DNA from: Persicobacter diffluens
Lineage (GTDB): Bacteria > Bacteroidota > Bacteroidia > Cytophagales > Cyclobacteriaceae
DNA length: 64,000 nt
NCBI RefSeq assembly: GCF_036244895.1
Contig: NZ_BQKE01000001.1
Location: forward strand, 1,364,001 to 1,428,000
Reading direction: 5' to 3'
Under the pieces are notes generated by a model. The model saw only the letters and a program-made list of their open reading frames with translations. It was not told the origin of the DNA and ran no database searches. The stretch's first letter is position 1; every line of letters starts with the position of its first letter. Positions 52,184 through 60,256 of the stretch are shown here, piece after piece. Both the position numbers and the translations under genes were made by a program.

Positions 52184-53198
52184 TCAAGGGGAAAAGTCCG
52201 TTTTGCGGATAGTTTTATGCAAACTCCAAATAGGTGCTAACCCTTGGTTTTTATAAATGTTGATGCCCTCCTCAGTGGCTTGAAGGATCAGATATTTAAA
52301 TCCTTTTTCCTTTGCAAGCTGAATGGTGGCTGCCATGATCTGTGTGCCGATGCCCTTTCCTCTGGCGGAAGCCAAAGTGGACACATTGTAAATACCGGCG
52401 GTCTCCTGGTTGGAGGGAAATAATTCGGCAACCGCTGCTAATTTACCTTCCCAATAAGCGGTGAGTAAATAAGTAGGAGGGGGGCTTTGAAGTAAAAAGG
52501 CCGCATTTTCCCGATAATAAGTCATCACATTTTCGTCCGCAGGAAACCAATTGGCAGCCAGTACCTGGGCAAAATGATTGATGCTCTCTGTATTTTTAGC
52601 GAGCTGAATATCGAGTTTTTCATTAACCCGAATTATTCACCGCTAGATTCAGTGAATTACTCTAACTGAAACATTGTCAGTGCGTTGTATTTGTTTATAC
52701 TGATTTTTGTATAGCCCAAATTTGGGTGAGCTTGCTTTCTCCTCATTCATCTGCTTCGTTGGAAAAAACTCGAAATAGGAAACTATTCCTTCATTTTTCC
52801 CGCCTTGCAGCTAAAAGAGGATTGAAGCATGAATAATCCGGGTTAAGTTGCATGGCTGTTGATGCAAATTCTGAAAGCTGCAGCACCATCCCGGTTTCCG
52901 AATTTTGTACTTTGATGCCCAATTGTTTAAAAAGAGATTCGATGGCCGTTGTTAAATGTTCTTTGGTAATCCAGATACAAAAAGCCTGCTGTAGGGAATG
53001 ATAATGCTCAATGGCCTGTCGGAGCTGAGGGATCTTCACCTGATCTCCTTGGGAAATATGGAGCACATTAAAGGTGTCGCAGTCCAGCCCACTATAGACG
53101 GCGGTAAAACCATTTTGTTCCAATACCTCCATTTGGTTATTTTTCGTCGCAATAAAGCGGGAATGGTGCCCAAAATTTTCAATGATCTTATTTTTCAT
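52184..53198 (-). pseudogene. GNAT-family acetyltransferase gene interrupted by R1
   Basis: The 5' half starts at 53198 (MKNKIIENFGHHSRF), overlapping the MFS gene by 11 bases. It encodes 117 codons up to ...SEFASTAMQ and then runs into R1 copy 7 at 52846, adding LNPDYSC. The 3' half, from 52622 to 52184, encodes the acetyl-CoA-binding part with the motif ARGKGIGTQIM and ends in KTIRKTDFSP. Deleting the 220 bases between the two TTAA copies gives one uninterrupted frame of 264 residues, with ...TAMQ-LNEKLDIQLAK... at the join. The R1 ends place a TGA in frame before the 3' half. The overlap with the MFS gene suggests the two were translationally coupled. The 3' half might still be translated from GTG 52531 or ATG 52528, but an intact enzyme cannot be made. 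Confidence 0.9.
52623..52846 (+). repeat. R1 copy 7: reference MITE-like element inside the GNAT gene
   Basis: 224 bp including a TTAA on each side. The inverted ends are CCCGAATTATTCACCGC at the left and the complement of CCCGGATTATTCATGC at the right. Inside are the 14-bp palindrome GCCCAAATTTGGG-type core (here AGCCCAAATTTGGGTGAGC), the GCTTGCTTTCTCCTCATTC block, and a long hairpin built from GGAAAAAACTCGAAATAGGAA and TATTCCTTCATTTTTCC. It encodes no protein. This copy proves mobility because the interrupted gene is restored by its removal. Confidence 0.92.
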
Positions 53199-54474
53199 TT
53201 TTGCTATTGAGTTTTTCATATTTCCAGGAAGCCCACCAGCCAATAATGGAGGCCAAAGATAAAAACAAAAACACAAATTGATGATTGAGTGGACTGTCAA
53301 ATTTTTCGAGAAAAAAACCCATCAATGGCCCCATGAAGATGTCTGGGGTGTAGCCGATTACCGAAATTAAACCAACCACCGTGCCGGTATATAGTATGGG
53401 GATTTGGCCTTCTTCGATCAAGGTGAAATATAAGCTCCGAAGGGTATAGACTCCAATGCTGCAAATGACCAGGTTCAATAAGGGAAGGAAAAGGGCACCC
53501 TCCGGCAACAAGCCACTACCAATGATGAGGCTACTGCCGAGCATGAGGAGGAAACCATAATGGATGATCTTTTGAGGATTAAAGGTATCGGCCAAAATAC
53601 CAGCCATCACAGCAATGATGAACCTGGTCCAAAGCGAAATGGTGCCTACTTTTGCAGCGTCTATTTCATCAAAACCATGGATTTCATGGGCATACAAAGA
53701 AAAATCATCCGTGGTTTTATAACCAATATAGGCGCAGATAATAATCAGCGCCAGGTAGCGGACTTTTTTCATGCGGGCGATTTTCCCTATGAGTTCTGGT
53801 TTTATGCTTTCCGGTTTTTCAGCTCCTGCTTCGGTTTTGGGTAGTTTTATCCAACAAAGTAGCCCTGTACCCATAGTGATGGCAGAGACTACATACAACA
53901 AATTGGAAAATGCCATGGAGGAAATGGCAGTACTATCTACTGAGCCGGACGCAACAAAATTCAGTAAAGAAATGGCCACTGTACCCATACTGGCGGCCAC
54001 AAAAGCTCTGCCGCCATCCAGTATTCCGAAAGCATGTCCCTGCTGATCGTGCCCTCCCCATTCTCTGGTGGCCCGAATCAGGGGTGCCCAAAAAAGAAAA
54101 ATAGTGGTAATTCCCCAATAGGCATAGAGTAAATTCATGACCCATAGCGGTGGAATCTGTGCCATAAGCAAGCCCCCGATACCTGTGGCGACCAAGGCGA
54201 TGCTGATCAGATTTTTTGCCGGATATTTGTCGGCTAAAGGTCCGCCGAAAAAGTAGGAAAATACGGCCAGTATGCCATAGATGGAAAAAAAGCTTCCCAG
54301 TTGGATGTTGTCAATCTGAAAAACTTCCAGTAGGGTGGGGCGGAAGAGCCGGGCGATGACAAAAGGTAAAAAGAAAATAACTTCTCCGGCTAATATCAGC
54401 AGGAAAAGGGTGTTGTATCGGCGATTTTGAAGGAGGCTTACTGTTGGCATATCTGCCAAATATAAGGCTTTCAT
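53188..54474 (-). CDS. MFS transporter
   Basis: A 428-residue major facilitator superfamily permease with about twelve hydrophobic segments. The loop after helix 2 (GGPLADKYPAKN) fits the family's loop 2-3 motif (G-x-x-x-D-K/R). Loop 8-9 is GILADTFNPQK. The start may be the first ATG (54474) or MPTVSLLQ eight codons later. Its gene end overlaps the start of the interrupted GNAT gene. The substrate is unknown; the general pattern recalls sugar-phosphate or organic-acid carriers, but this is a guess. Confidence 0.85.
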   Translation of the reverse strand: MKALYLADMPTVSLLQNRRYNTLFLLILAGEVIFFLPFVIARLFRPTLLEVFQIDNIQLGSFFSIYGILAVFSYFFGGPLADKYPAKNLISIALVATGIGGLLMAQIPPLWVMNLLYAYWGITTIFLFWAPLIRATREWGGHDQQGHAFGILDGGRAFVAASMGTVAISLLNFVASGSVDSTAISSMAFSNLLYVVSAITMGTGLLCWIKLPKTEAGAEKPESIKPELIGKIARMKKVRYLALIIICAYIGYKTTDDFSLYAHEIHGFDEIDAAKVGTISLWTRFIIAVMAGILADTFNPQKIIHYGFLLMLGSSLIIGSGLLPEGALFLPLLNLVICSIGVYTLRSLYFTLIEEGQIPILYTGTVVGLISVIGYTPDIFMGPLMGFFLEKFDSPLNHQFVFLFLSLASIIGWWASWKYEKLNSKNEK

Positions 54475-54503
54475 TTTAGAGCCAAGAAAAATATAGATAG
54501 CAT

Positions 54504-54744
54504 TTAGGCCGGTTTATTCATGCTTGACCCGGATCAAACAGAGTTAAATACGCTTTTTGCTGCCAGAAGGAGAAATGAAGAAAATTTTCCTATTTCGAGT
54601 TTTTCCAGCGCACCCGATGATTGAGGAGAAAGAACGCCTACCCTAATTGGGGCCATTAGAAAATCAGTCAAAATGCTTGTAAAGGATTAATGGTAAGCCT
54701 ATTGAGGTGGCTGGGTGATTCTGGAGGTGAATAATTCGGCTTAG
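54504..54744 (-). repeat. R1 copy 8, flanked by TTAG
   Basis: A longer copy (about 241 bp) in reverse orientation with ends GCCGGTTTATTCATGC / GGTGAATAATTCGGC, flanked on both sides by TTAG. The left part contains an extra partial terminal sequence (TTGACCCGGATCAAAC). It abuts R2 copy c, the TTAG being shared with the outer edge of that element. Confidence 0.78.
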
Positions 54745-54905
54745 CGCTTCTTTAAAAGCACACCATCCGCTTGCAAATTCGAATTATTGGAAGCGATTTA
54801 TGATATTTCCCCAACAATAGCGCTGCTATGCTTTCAAAATAATTGGGTGTCGCTTTTGCATTAATCAAATTTTCGCTTCGGCTGTTGGCTTTTCATCAAG
54901 CGCTT
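54743..54905 (+). repeat. R2 copy c, supplying the LysR stop codon
   Basis: About 163 bp with inverted ends AGCGCTTCTTTAAAAGC and GCTTTTCATCAAGCGCTT. The interior matches copies a and b (CTTGCAAATTCGAATTATTGGAAG, CAACAATAGCGCTGCTAT). The right end overlaps the stop codon of the LysR gene at 54904-54906, so the gene now ends inside the element's terminal repeat. Confidence 0.8.
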
Positions 54906-55746
54906 AGAAACTGATAAAACTTTTCAGTGCGCGAGATTTATTACTTTTTTTCCATACGAATATAAGTTCCCGTACGAATAGTGCATCCGACAATGGAATA
55001 AACTTGATGCCGGAAATCATATTGTTGGTTTGGGCGGCCAGTGAAACCCCAACACCCGCAGAAACCAGAGAGGTGACGGTGTCATTATTTTGGGCCTGAA
55101 ATACGGGATTTACTTTGATTTTTTTCGCTTTCATTTGGGCGGTCACCTCCTCAAATAAAGGGCAGTTGGTTCTTTCTATAAAAGGCATTCCTTCCAATGC
55201 TTCAAGGGGAAGGCTGGAGGCGGCGGCTAATGGGTTTTGGTGGGAAACCGCTATGTCGAGCCTTTCGGAAAAGGCCGGGCGAGCAGCATAAAATTCTTCA
55301 TCAATATCCTGCTTTTCAATGAAAATACCGTCCAGTTCTTCCTGGTCCAGCTTTTGGAACAGCTCTACCAGCGTACTTTCAACCATCTTTACCTGGTATT
55401 GGCCGTATATTTCCTGATAGTTGCGAAACATCGGCACCACGGCTTCAATCACAATATTGTCTAAAAGGCCTAATCTTAAGAGCCTGTTTTCGCCATCAGC
55501 AAATTCGTTTTCAATTTCGTGCCATTGCGCCAGCATTTTTTTTGCCAAAGGCAACATGCGTTGTCCCTCAGGACTGAGGCGTACATTGCGTTTGTCGCGG
55601 TGAAATAAATTCACATCCAAACTTTCTTCCAGCTTTTTGATGCCCGCCGAAAAAGTCGACTGAACCACCGGGATCTTTTCTGCCGCTCTGGTGAAGTTCT
55701 TGTGTTCGGCCAGTAGTACGAAATATTTCAGAAACTGTAAATTCAT
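54904..55746 (-). CDS. LysR-family transcriptional regulator
   Basis: A 280-residue regulator started at 55746 (MNLQFLKYFVLLAEHKNFTRAA), which gives the standard winged-helix N-terminus with VVQSTFSAGIKKLEESL as recognition region. The remaining residues form the two-lobed effector domain. It is divergent from an MdaB-like quinone reductase gene, the classic arrangement for LysR control of a neighbour. The last residues (KSFISF) and stop meet R2 copy c, and the family usually extends some 10-20 residues further, so a slight C-terminal truncation by the element is possible. Confidence 0.9.
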   Translation of the reverse strand: MNLQFLKYFVLLAEHKNFTRAAEKIPVVQSTFSAGIKKLEESLDVNLFHRDKRNVRLSPEGQRMLPLAKKMLAQWHEIENEFADGENRLLRLGLLDNIVIEAVVPMFRNYQEIYGQYQVKMVESTLVELFQKLDQEELDGIFIEKQDIDEEFYAARPAFSERLDIAVSHQNPLAAASSLPLEALEGMPFIERTNCPLFEEVTAQMKAKKIKVNPVFQAQNNDTVTSLVSAGVGVSLAAQTNNMISGIKFIPLSDALFVRELIFVWKKSNKSRALKSFISF

Positions 55747-55784
55747 TATCGTAAATGTCGATTTGTTTGATCTAAAAAATCTGT

Positions 55785-55815
55785 TTTGTAAATATAATGA
55801 CTTGCCCCATATTTG
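55785..55815 (+). promoter_or_regulatory. Putative Bacteroidota promoter for the MdaB-like gene
   Basis: TTTG at 55785-55788, a 19-base spacer, then CATATTTG at 55808-55815, one base off the TAnnTTTG consensus. Transcription would start about 45 bases before the ATG at 55868. The same 121-bp region must hold the LysR gene promoter and operator. Confidence 0.5.
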
Positions 55816-55867
55816 CACAAGACAATGGGACAGGAAATAAAGATTTTAGACATAAACAAACATTAAA

Positions 55868-56461
55868 ATGAAAACGGTTTTAGTAATCAACGGACATGAA
55901 CCCTATGCTTTTGCGGCAGGCCAATTCAACGACGGACTTTTCGATGTAGCGGTAGAAACTTTGAGTAAAGAATTTAAGGTGTTGACCACCGTAATGAAGG
56001 AGGGTTATCAGGTGGAAGAGGAACATGAAAAGTTCAGACTAGCCGATGTGGTGATCTTCCAGTTTCCAATTTATTGGTTCAGTACGCCAGGCTTAATGAA
56101 GAAGTATTTCGATGAAGTATATGCTTATGGTGTATTCTTTGGAATGGGAGGAGAAAATCCGGAGGTAGAAAGTAAATACGGCTTTGATAACGGTCTGATG
56201 AACGGTAAACCCTATATGCTGTCGGCTACGATGAATGCCCCTATGGATGCTTTCAATACGGCAGATGGCTTTTTTGATGGGAAATCCATGGATGAAAGCT
56301 TACTATATCATATTCATAAAACTCATCAATTCTGTGGCATGAAAGCATTGCCCTCTTTTGGTGCGCATAATGTGATAAAAGGTCCGCAATTTGAAGCGGA
56401 TGCCCAAAAGTGGAGATTGCATTTAGAAAATGAGGTAGTAAGGTTGTTTACAATCGCATAA
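55868..56461 (+). CDS. NAD(P)H:quinone oxidoreductase, MdaB-like flavodoxin fold
   Basis: A 197-residue FAD/FMN enzyme expected to reduce quinones by two electrons. Motifs are VLVINGHEPYAFAAGQFN at the N-terminal nucleotide loop, DVVIFQFPIYWFSTPGLMKKYFDEVY, typical of the MdaB/modulator of drug activity group, and the YHIHKTHQFCGMKALPSF block. Induction by its divergent LysR neighbour in response to quinones or other electrophiles is a reasonable inference. Confidence 0.9.
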   Translation: MKTVLVINGHEPYAFAAGQFNDGLFDVAVETLSKEFKVLTTVMKEGYQVEEEHEKFRLADVVIFQFPIYWFSTPGLMKKYFDEVYAYGVFFGMGGENPEVESKYGFDNGLMNGKPYMLSATMNAPMDAFNTADGFFDGKSMDESLLYHIHKTHQFCGMKALPSFGAHNVIKGPQFEADAQKWRLHLENEVVRLFTIA

Positions 56462-56480
56462 GCAGCTGTTCTGTGTTATC

Positions 56481-56516
56481 AAAGGGTTTATACTTCTGGG
56501 TGTAAGCCCTTTTTTT
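56481..56516 (+). terminator. Terminator of the MdaB-like gene
   Basis: AAAGGGTTTATAC pairs with GTGTAAGCCCTTT around a short loop and is followed by T. Confidence 0.8.
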
Positions 56517-56613
56517 GTGAAGGGAAAATGTTTCAAGAATCGCGGATAAGAATAACAAAAATGATTTTTTTAACGTAATCACATTGTTGGTTTAGCCCAT
56601 AATAGTAATACTA

Positions 56614-56831
56614 TTATCTCGGACTATTCACGCTGAAATCCTCCTTTAACGACAAGGCGGGAAAAAAGAAGGAATAGTTTTTATTTCGAGTTTTTTCCAA
56701 TGAAGCAGAGGAAGGAGGAGGAAGCAATTTAAAATTTGGCCATTTAAAAAATCGGGAAAACAACCTAAATAATCTATTAGGGAGTTGATGGATTCGATGT
56801 AGTCATCTTTTCGGTGAATAATTCGGCTAAA
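56614..56831 (-). repeat. R1 copy 9, diverged
   Basis: About 218 bp in reverse orientation with ends CGGACTATTCACGC and GGTGAATAATTCGGC. GACAAGGCGGGAAAAAAG, GGAATAGTTTTTATTTCGAG and the AAATTTGGCCATTT remnant of the core identify it. The flanks (TTAT and CTAA) no longer match, so it is older than most copies. Confidence 0.68.
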
Positions 56832-56851
56832 AGCCACCTAAAACCTTTCTT

Positions 56852-57529
56852 ATGAAATCCATCTGGCCCTATCCTGTTCTAAAGGTGAGCGAAAGTACCT
56901 ATTTGAAAGATCCAGCATCTACGGATTTGGGGCGCCGTATAGTTTCCGGTAGTATTGATCAGATTTCCGATCTGGGTTTTGAAGCCTTTACTTTCCGAAA
57001 ACTGGCTAAAAAAATTAATTCGACAGAAGCCTCTGCATATCGCTATTTTGAGTCGAAACACCAATTGTTATTGTATTTGGTAAATTGGTACTGGGCCTGG
57101 ACGCATTACCGCCTGATGGCCGCTACCGCTCCAATTGCTCAACCTCAGGAGCGGCTGCGCAAAGCGCTTCATCTTTTGAGTGTGGCTATAGAAGAGGATG
57201 GGAATTTTTCTCACATTAACGAAATCCAATTACAACAAATAGTCATTGATAATGCCGCCAAGACCTATCTGACCACCGCGGTCGATAGGGAACAGCAGCA
57301 TGGTGCATTCTCCAACTATATTTTATTGGTAGCTCAATTGGCGGAATGGGTTTTGGCCGTTAATCCGGATTACCCTTATCCGCATATGTTGATTTCCAAT
57401 ACGATAGAGGGTATGCATCACCAGCGTTTTTTTGCCGAGCATTTGCCTGCTCTAACGGATTTGAATTCTTCTCATGATCAAATCAATGCATTTTATCAGG
57501 ATTTGGTATTTAAAACGCTTGCCTCATGA
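56852..57529 (+). CDS. TetR-family transcriptional regulator
   Basis: A 225-residue regulator. The N-terminal helix-turn-helix domain spans about residues 28-75, with the recognition region FTFRKLAKKINSTEASAYRYFESKHQLLLYL. The C-terminal ligand-binding domain is divergent. Its stop codon overlaps the start of the next small gene (ATGA), so they are translationally coupled, and a SulP transporter follows. It probably controls this small operon. The effector is unknown. Confidence 0.88.
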   Translation: MKSIWPYPVLKVSESTYLKDPASTDLGRRIVSGSIDQISDLGFEAFTFRKLAKKINSTEASAYRYFESKHQLLLYLVNWYWAWTHYRLMAATAPIAQPQERLRKALHLLSVAIEEDGNFSHINEIQLQQIVIDNAAKTYLTTAVDREQQHGAFSNYILLVAQLAEWVLAVNPDYPYPHMLISNTIEGMHHQRFFAEHLPALTDLNSSHDQINAFYQDLVFKTLAS

Positions 57530-57831
57530 AATACGCATTGGTTCATTTCGTGCCCCGACAATTTGCTCATTGGATGAGTCTCTTTTTATTACTCTTCCTG
57601 GTTTTGAGCACCATGGATCAAAATGATGAACCATTAGCGGATGAGGTGAAAGTGGAGCTTAAAATGGAGATGAGCGGTGAGTCGGGGGAAGATTCAAAAT
57701 ATTGCCATGATTGGGAATGGCCTTTAGAACCTTTCATCAATCAGAAGCGGGGAGGTGATTTTCCCGATCTTATTTTTTCAATGGAAATGTTGAGTCAAAG
57801 GGTGGTTAGTCCGCCTCCGGAAGTTTTTTGA
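57526..57831 (+). CDS. Small membrane-anchored protein between TetR and SulP
   Basis: A 101-residue protein with one hydrophobic segment near the N-terminus (MSLFLLLFLVLST, about residues 17-29) and an acidic exported tail containing HDWEWPLEPFINQ. The ATGA overlap with the TetR gene supports it as real. No family recognised. It may be an accessory to the transporter that follows 171 bases downstream. Confidence 0.55.
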   Translation: MKYALVHFVPRQFAHWMSLFLLLFLVLSTMDQNDEPLADEVKVELKMEMSGESGEDSKYCHDWEWPLEPFINQKRGGDFPDLIFSMEMLSQRVVSPPPEVF

Positions 57832-58002
57832 AAAGGCCTTTCCTCCATTCTGACAGGGATTCAGGAAAAAAATACCGCTTTTCTTTTCACTAATCTGTCA
57901 ATCAATTGCAACCCATTTTTTCAATATCCATTTGGGCTTCCTAAAAAAAGGACACCATCAAAATCATAGAAGGTTTATCCTTCAGCCGAAAAACCAATTA
58001 TT

Positions 58003-59613
58003 ATGAAACCAAATCCACGCCAGGGGATGTTCGCTCACTTGAAGTCCGATTTTCCCGCCAGTATTATTGTTTTCCTTGTCGCACTTCCACTTTGTTTGGG
58101 AATCGCCCTGGCATCCGGAGCACCTCTGTTTTCAGGCATCATTGCCGGCATTGTAGGGGGTATTGTGGTGGCCAGCCTTAGTGGCTCCCCCCTGGGCGTT
58201 AGCGGGCCAGCGGCCGGTCTGGCGATTATTGTCTTGAATTCCATACAGGAATTGGGCGCTTTTGATGCTTTTTTGTTGGCAGTGGTAATCGCCGGGCTTA
58301 TTCAGATCATTTTGGGGTATTTAAAAGCCGGGATTATTGGTTATTATTTCCCTTCTTCGGTGATCAAGGGGATGCTCTCCGGTATCGGCATCATTATTAT
58401 CCTCAAGCAAATTCCCCACGCCATGGGCTATGATAAAGATGCTATGGGGGATTTTTCCTACAATCAGATTGACGGGCATACCACTTTCTCGGAGCTTTTT
58501 TATATGCTGGAGGGCATAAACCCCGCAGCCATGATCGTGACGGTGGTTTCCCTGATCATTTTGATCCTTTGGGAACAGCCCTTCATGAAAAAAATTCCCC
58601 TCACTAAAATTGTGCAGGGGCCATTGGTGGTGGTCAGTATGGCCATTGGTTTAAATTTGTTTTTCCAAAATAGCGGATTGCTCAAATTTGATGCGGATGA
58701 ATTAGTCACCATTCCTGTAGCCGCCTCCATTGAGAGTTTTATCGGGCAGTTTACCCTGCCGGATTTCAGCCAGATTACTAATCCGGATATTTATGTGATT
58801 GCCCTGACTGTTGCGGTGGTGGCGAGTTTGGAGACCCTGCTTTGTGTGGAAGCCACGGATAAACTGGATCCTCAAAAAAGGGTGACCCCTACGAATAAGG
58901 AGTTGATTGCCCAGGGGGTAGGGAATACACTCTCCGGATTAATTGGTGGTTTGCCGGTGACGCAGGTAATTGTCCGAAGTTCGGCCAATATTCAGTCGGG
59001 CGGAAAAACCAAGCTGTCGGCTATTCTGCATGGTTTTTTTATATTGATTTCTATCATCCTGATTCCGAAGGTTTTGAATTTGATTCCTTTGTCCGCATTA
59101 GCGGCCATACTTTTTGTGGTGGGTTATAAGCTGGCGAAGCCGACCGTGTTCAAAGCCATGTACAAAAAGGGAATGCCGGAATTTGTTCCGTTTATGGTGA
59201 CTATTTTAGGAATCATCCGTATCGATATGCTGGTGGGGATCGGCCTCGGCCTGGTGGTCGCCATCATCTGGATTTTATATAATAATTATAAAATTCCTTA
59301 TCATTTTGATGATGCGGATTATCGGGCAGGAGAGCCCATCCGCATTCATTTGGCGGAGGAGGTTTCTTTCCTGAATAAGGCGCCTATACTGAGATCCCTG
59401 AAGCATCTTCCTGACGATTCCACAGTCATTATTGATGCCTCCAAGACCAAATCCATTCATCCGGATGTCCTTGAAATCATTGATGATTTTGAAGACAACG
59501 CCAAGACTCGTGGCATTACCGTGGCATTGGTTGGTCTAACCCACAGTAGAGGGGAAGATCCGGTGAAACTATTCAGCAAGACGGTGTCATCGCAAAAGGT
59601 AAAGGTGGGCTAG
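58003..59613 (+). CDS. SulP-family anion transporter with C-terminal STAS domain
   Basis: A 536-residue permease with 10-14 hydrophobic segments followed by a shortened STAS-like domain (about residues 445-530, around DSTVIIDASKTKSIHPDVLEI). The first helices carry the SulP signature (FLVALPLCLGIALASGAPLFSGIIAG and SPLGVSGPAAGLAIIV). GGLPVTQVIVRSSANIQSGG matches the second conserved SulP motif. The subgroup resembles marine bicarbonate- or sulfate-transporting SulP proteins that often neighbour carbonic anhydrases; none is encoded here. Transport of bicarbonate or sulfate is an inference. Confidence 0.92.
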   Translation: MKPNPRQGMFAHLKSDFPASIIVFLVALPLCLGIALASGAPLFSGIIAGIVGGIVVASLSGSPLGVSGPAAGLAIIVLNSIQELGAFDAFLLAVVIAGLIQIILGYLKAGIIGYYFPSSVIKGMLSGIGIIIILKQIPHAMGYDKDAMGDFSYNQIDGHTTFSELFYMLEGINPAAMIVTVVSLIILILWEQPFMKKIPLTKIVQGPLVVVSMAIGLNLFFQNSGLLKFDADELVTIPVAASIESFIGQFTLPDFSQITNPDIYVIALTVAVVASLETLLCVEATDKLDPQKRVTPTNKELIAQGVGNTLSGLIGGLPVTQVIVRSSANIQSGGKTKLSAILHGFFILISIILIPKVLNLIPLSALAAILFVVGYKLAKPTVFKAMYKKGMPEFVPFMVTILGIIRIDMLVGIGLGLVVAIIWILYNNYKIPYHFDDADYRAGEPIRIHLAEEVSFLNKAPILRSLKHLPDDSTVIIDASKTKSIHPDVLEIIDDFEDNAKTRGITVALVGLTHSRGEDPVKLFSKTVSSQKVKVG

Positions 59614-59644
59614 CTCATAGTTCCTGGCTTAATAATAGTGATAT

Positions 59645-59679
59645 AAGGGGTATCCATATTTAGGGATTCCCTTTTTTTT
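59645..59679 (+). terminator. Terminator of the SulP gene
   Basis: AAGGGGTATCC pairs imperfectly with GGGATTCCCTT and is followed by eight T. An R4 element begins at once. Confidence 0.75.
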
Positions 59680-59817
59680 GGGGGCTACCTCCTGACGTCG
59701 GCCCGGGCTGGCGGCAGTCGCTTTTTACGGTGCCTATTTTAGGATCATGTATGCCACCGTAAAAGAGCTTCAACAAACGGCTACGCCTCTGCCTTCATCC
59801 CTAGCCCACACTGGTTA
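59680..59817 (-). repeat. R4 copy 5: GC-rich structured intergenic element
   Basis: Read on the minus strand: CTAGGGATGAAGGCAGAGGCG, GTTGAAGCTCTTTTACGGTGG / CACCGTAAAA pairing, AGCGACTGCCGCCAGCCCGGG, and a CCCCC/AAAAAA edge. It closely follows the SulP terminator. Confidence 0.66.
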
Positions 59818-59955
59818 GTGCAGCAAGAACGGCAAATGCCAATCCTCTTTCTCAATCTCAAAGAGGTGACGTACTTCTTGTTGTAGTATTGTGGCAATTT
59901 TTAGGGCCAAAACAGTAGACAGTTGGTGTTTGCTGTTTTTAAAAGCAATCCATCT

Positions 59956-60055
59956 TCATTCCACCATTTTGTCTGTTATAATCTTATTCCGATTCCAATA
60001 TTCCTTGGAGGATTCTGCTAACAGCCTCAACGGCTCGTCGGGATGGATTAAAGTA
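59956..60055 (-). pseudogene. 3' remnant of an unidentified gene cut by R1
   Basis: A minus-strand frame that is open from the R1 boundary to a TGA at 59956-59958 encodes TLIHPDEPLRLLAESSKEYW and about a dozen further residues with protein-like composition. It has no start of its own, and its 5' part would lie beyond R1 copy 10, where R3 repeats now stand. I do not recognise the family. The remaining gap sequence 59818-59955 also shows short coding-like stretches but no intact gene. Confidence 0.35.
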
Positions 60056-60256
60056 TTAACCCGAATTATTCACTGATAAATTCGTTACAAAAACACAAGC
60101 GACTTATTTTCAATTCTTTATAATTTGTTTTCTTTGATTTATAGTAGCCCAAATTTGGGCAAGCTTGCTTTCTCCTTATTCATCTGTTTCATTGGAAAAA
60201 ACTCAAAATAGGGAAATTTCCTTCATTTATCAGCTTGCAACGGCATGAGAAATCAC
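60056..60256 (+). repeat. R1 copy 10, right end truncated at an R3 unit
   Basis: Left end TTAA-CCCGAATTATTCACTG, perfect core GCCCAAATTTGGGC, then the CTTGCTTTCTCC and GGAAAAAACTCAAAATAGGGAAA blocks. The sequence degenerates at CAGCTTGCAACGGCATGAG and is cut where the R3 unit starts at 60257. The right inverted repeat is missing. Confidence 0.78.

Noticed and set aside
52184..52528. Short stand-alone GNAT protein of 114 residues
   Set aside because: It is only the C-terminal half of the interrupted gene; the N-terminal half continues in frame beyond R1 copy 7.
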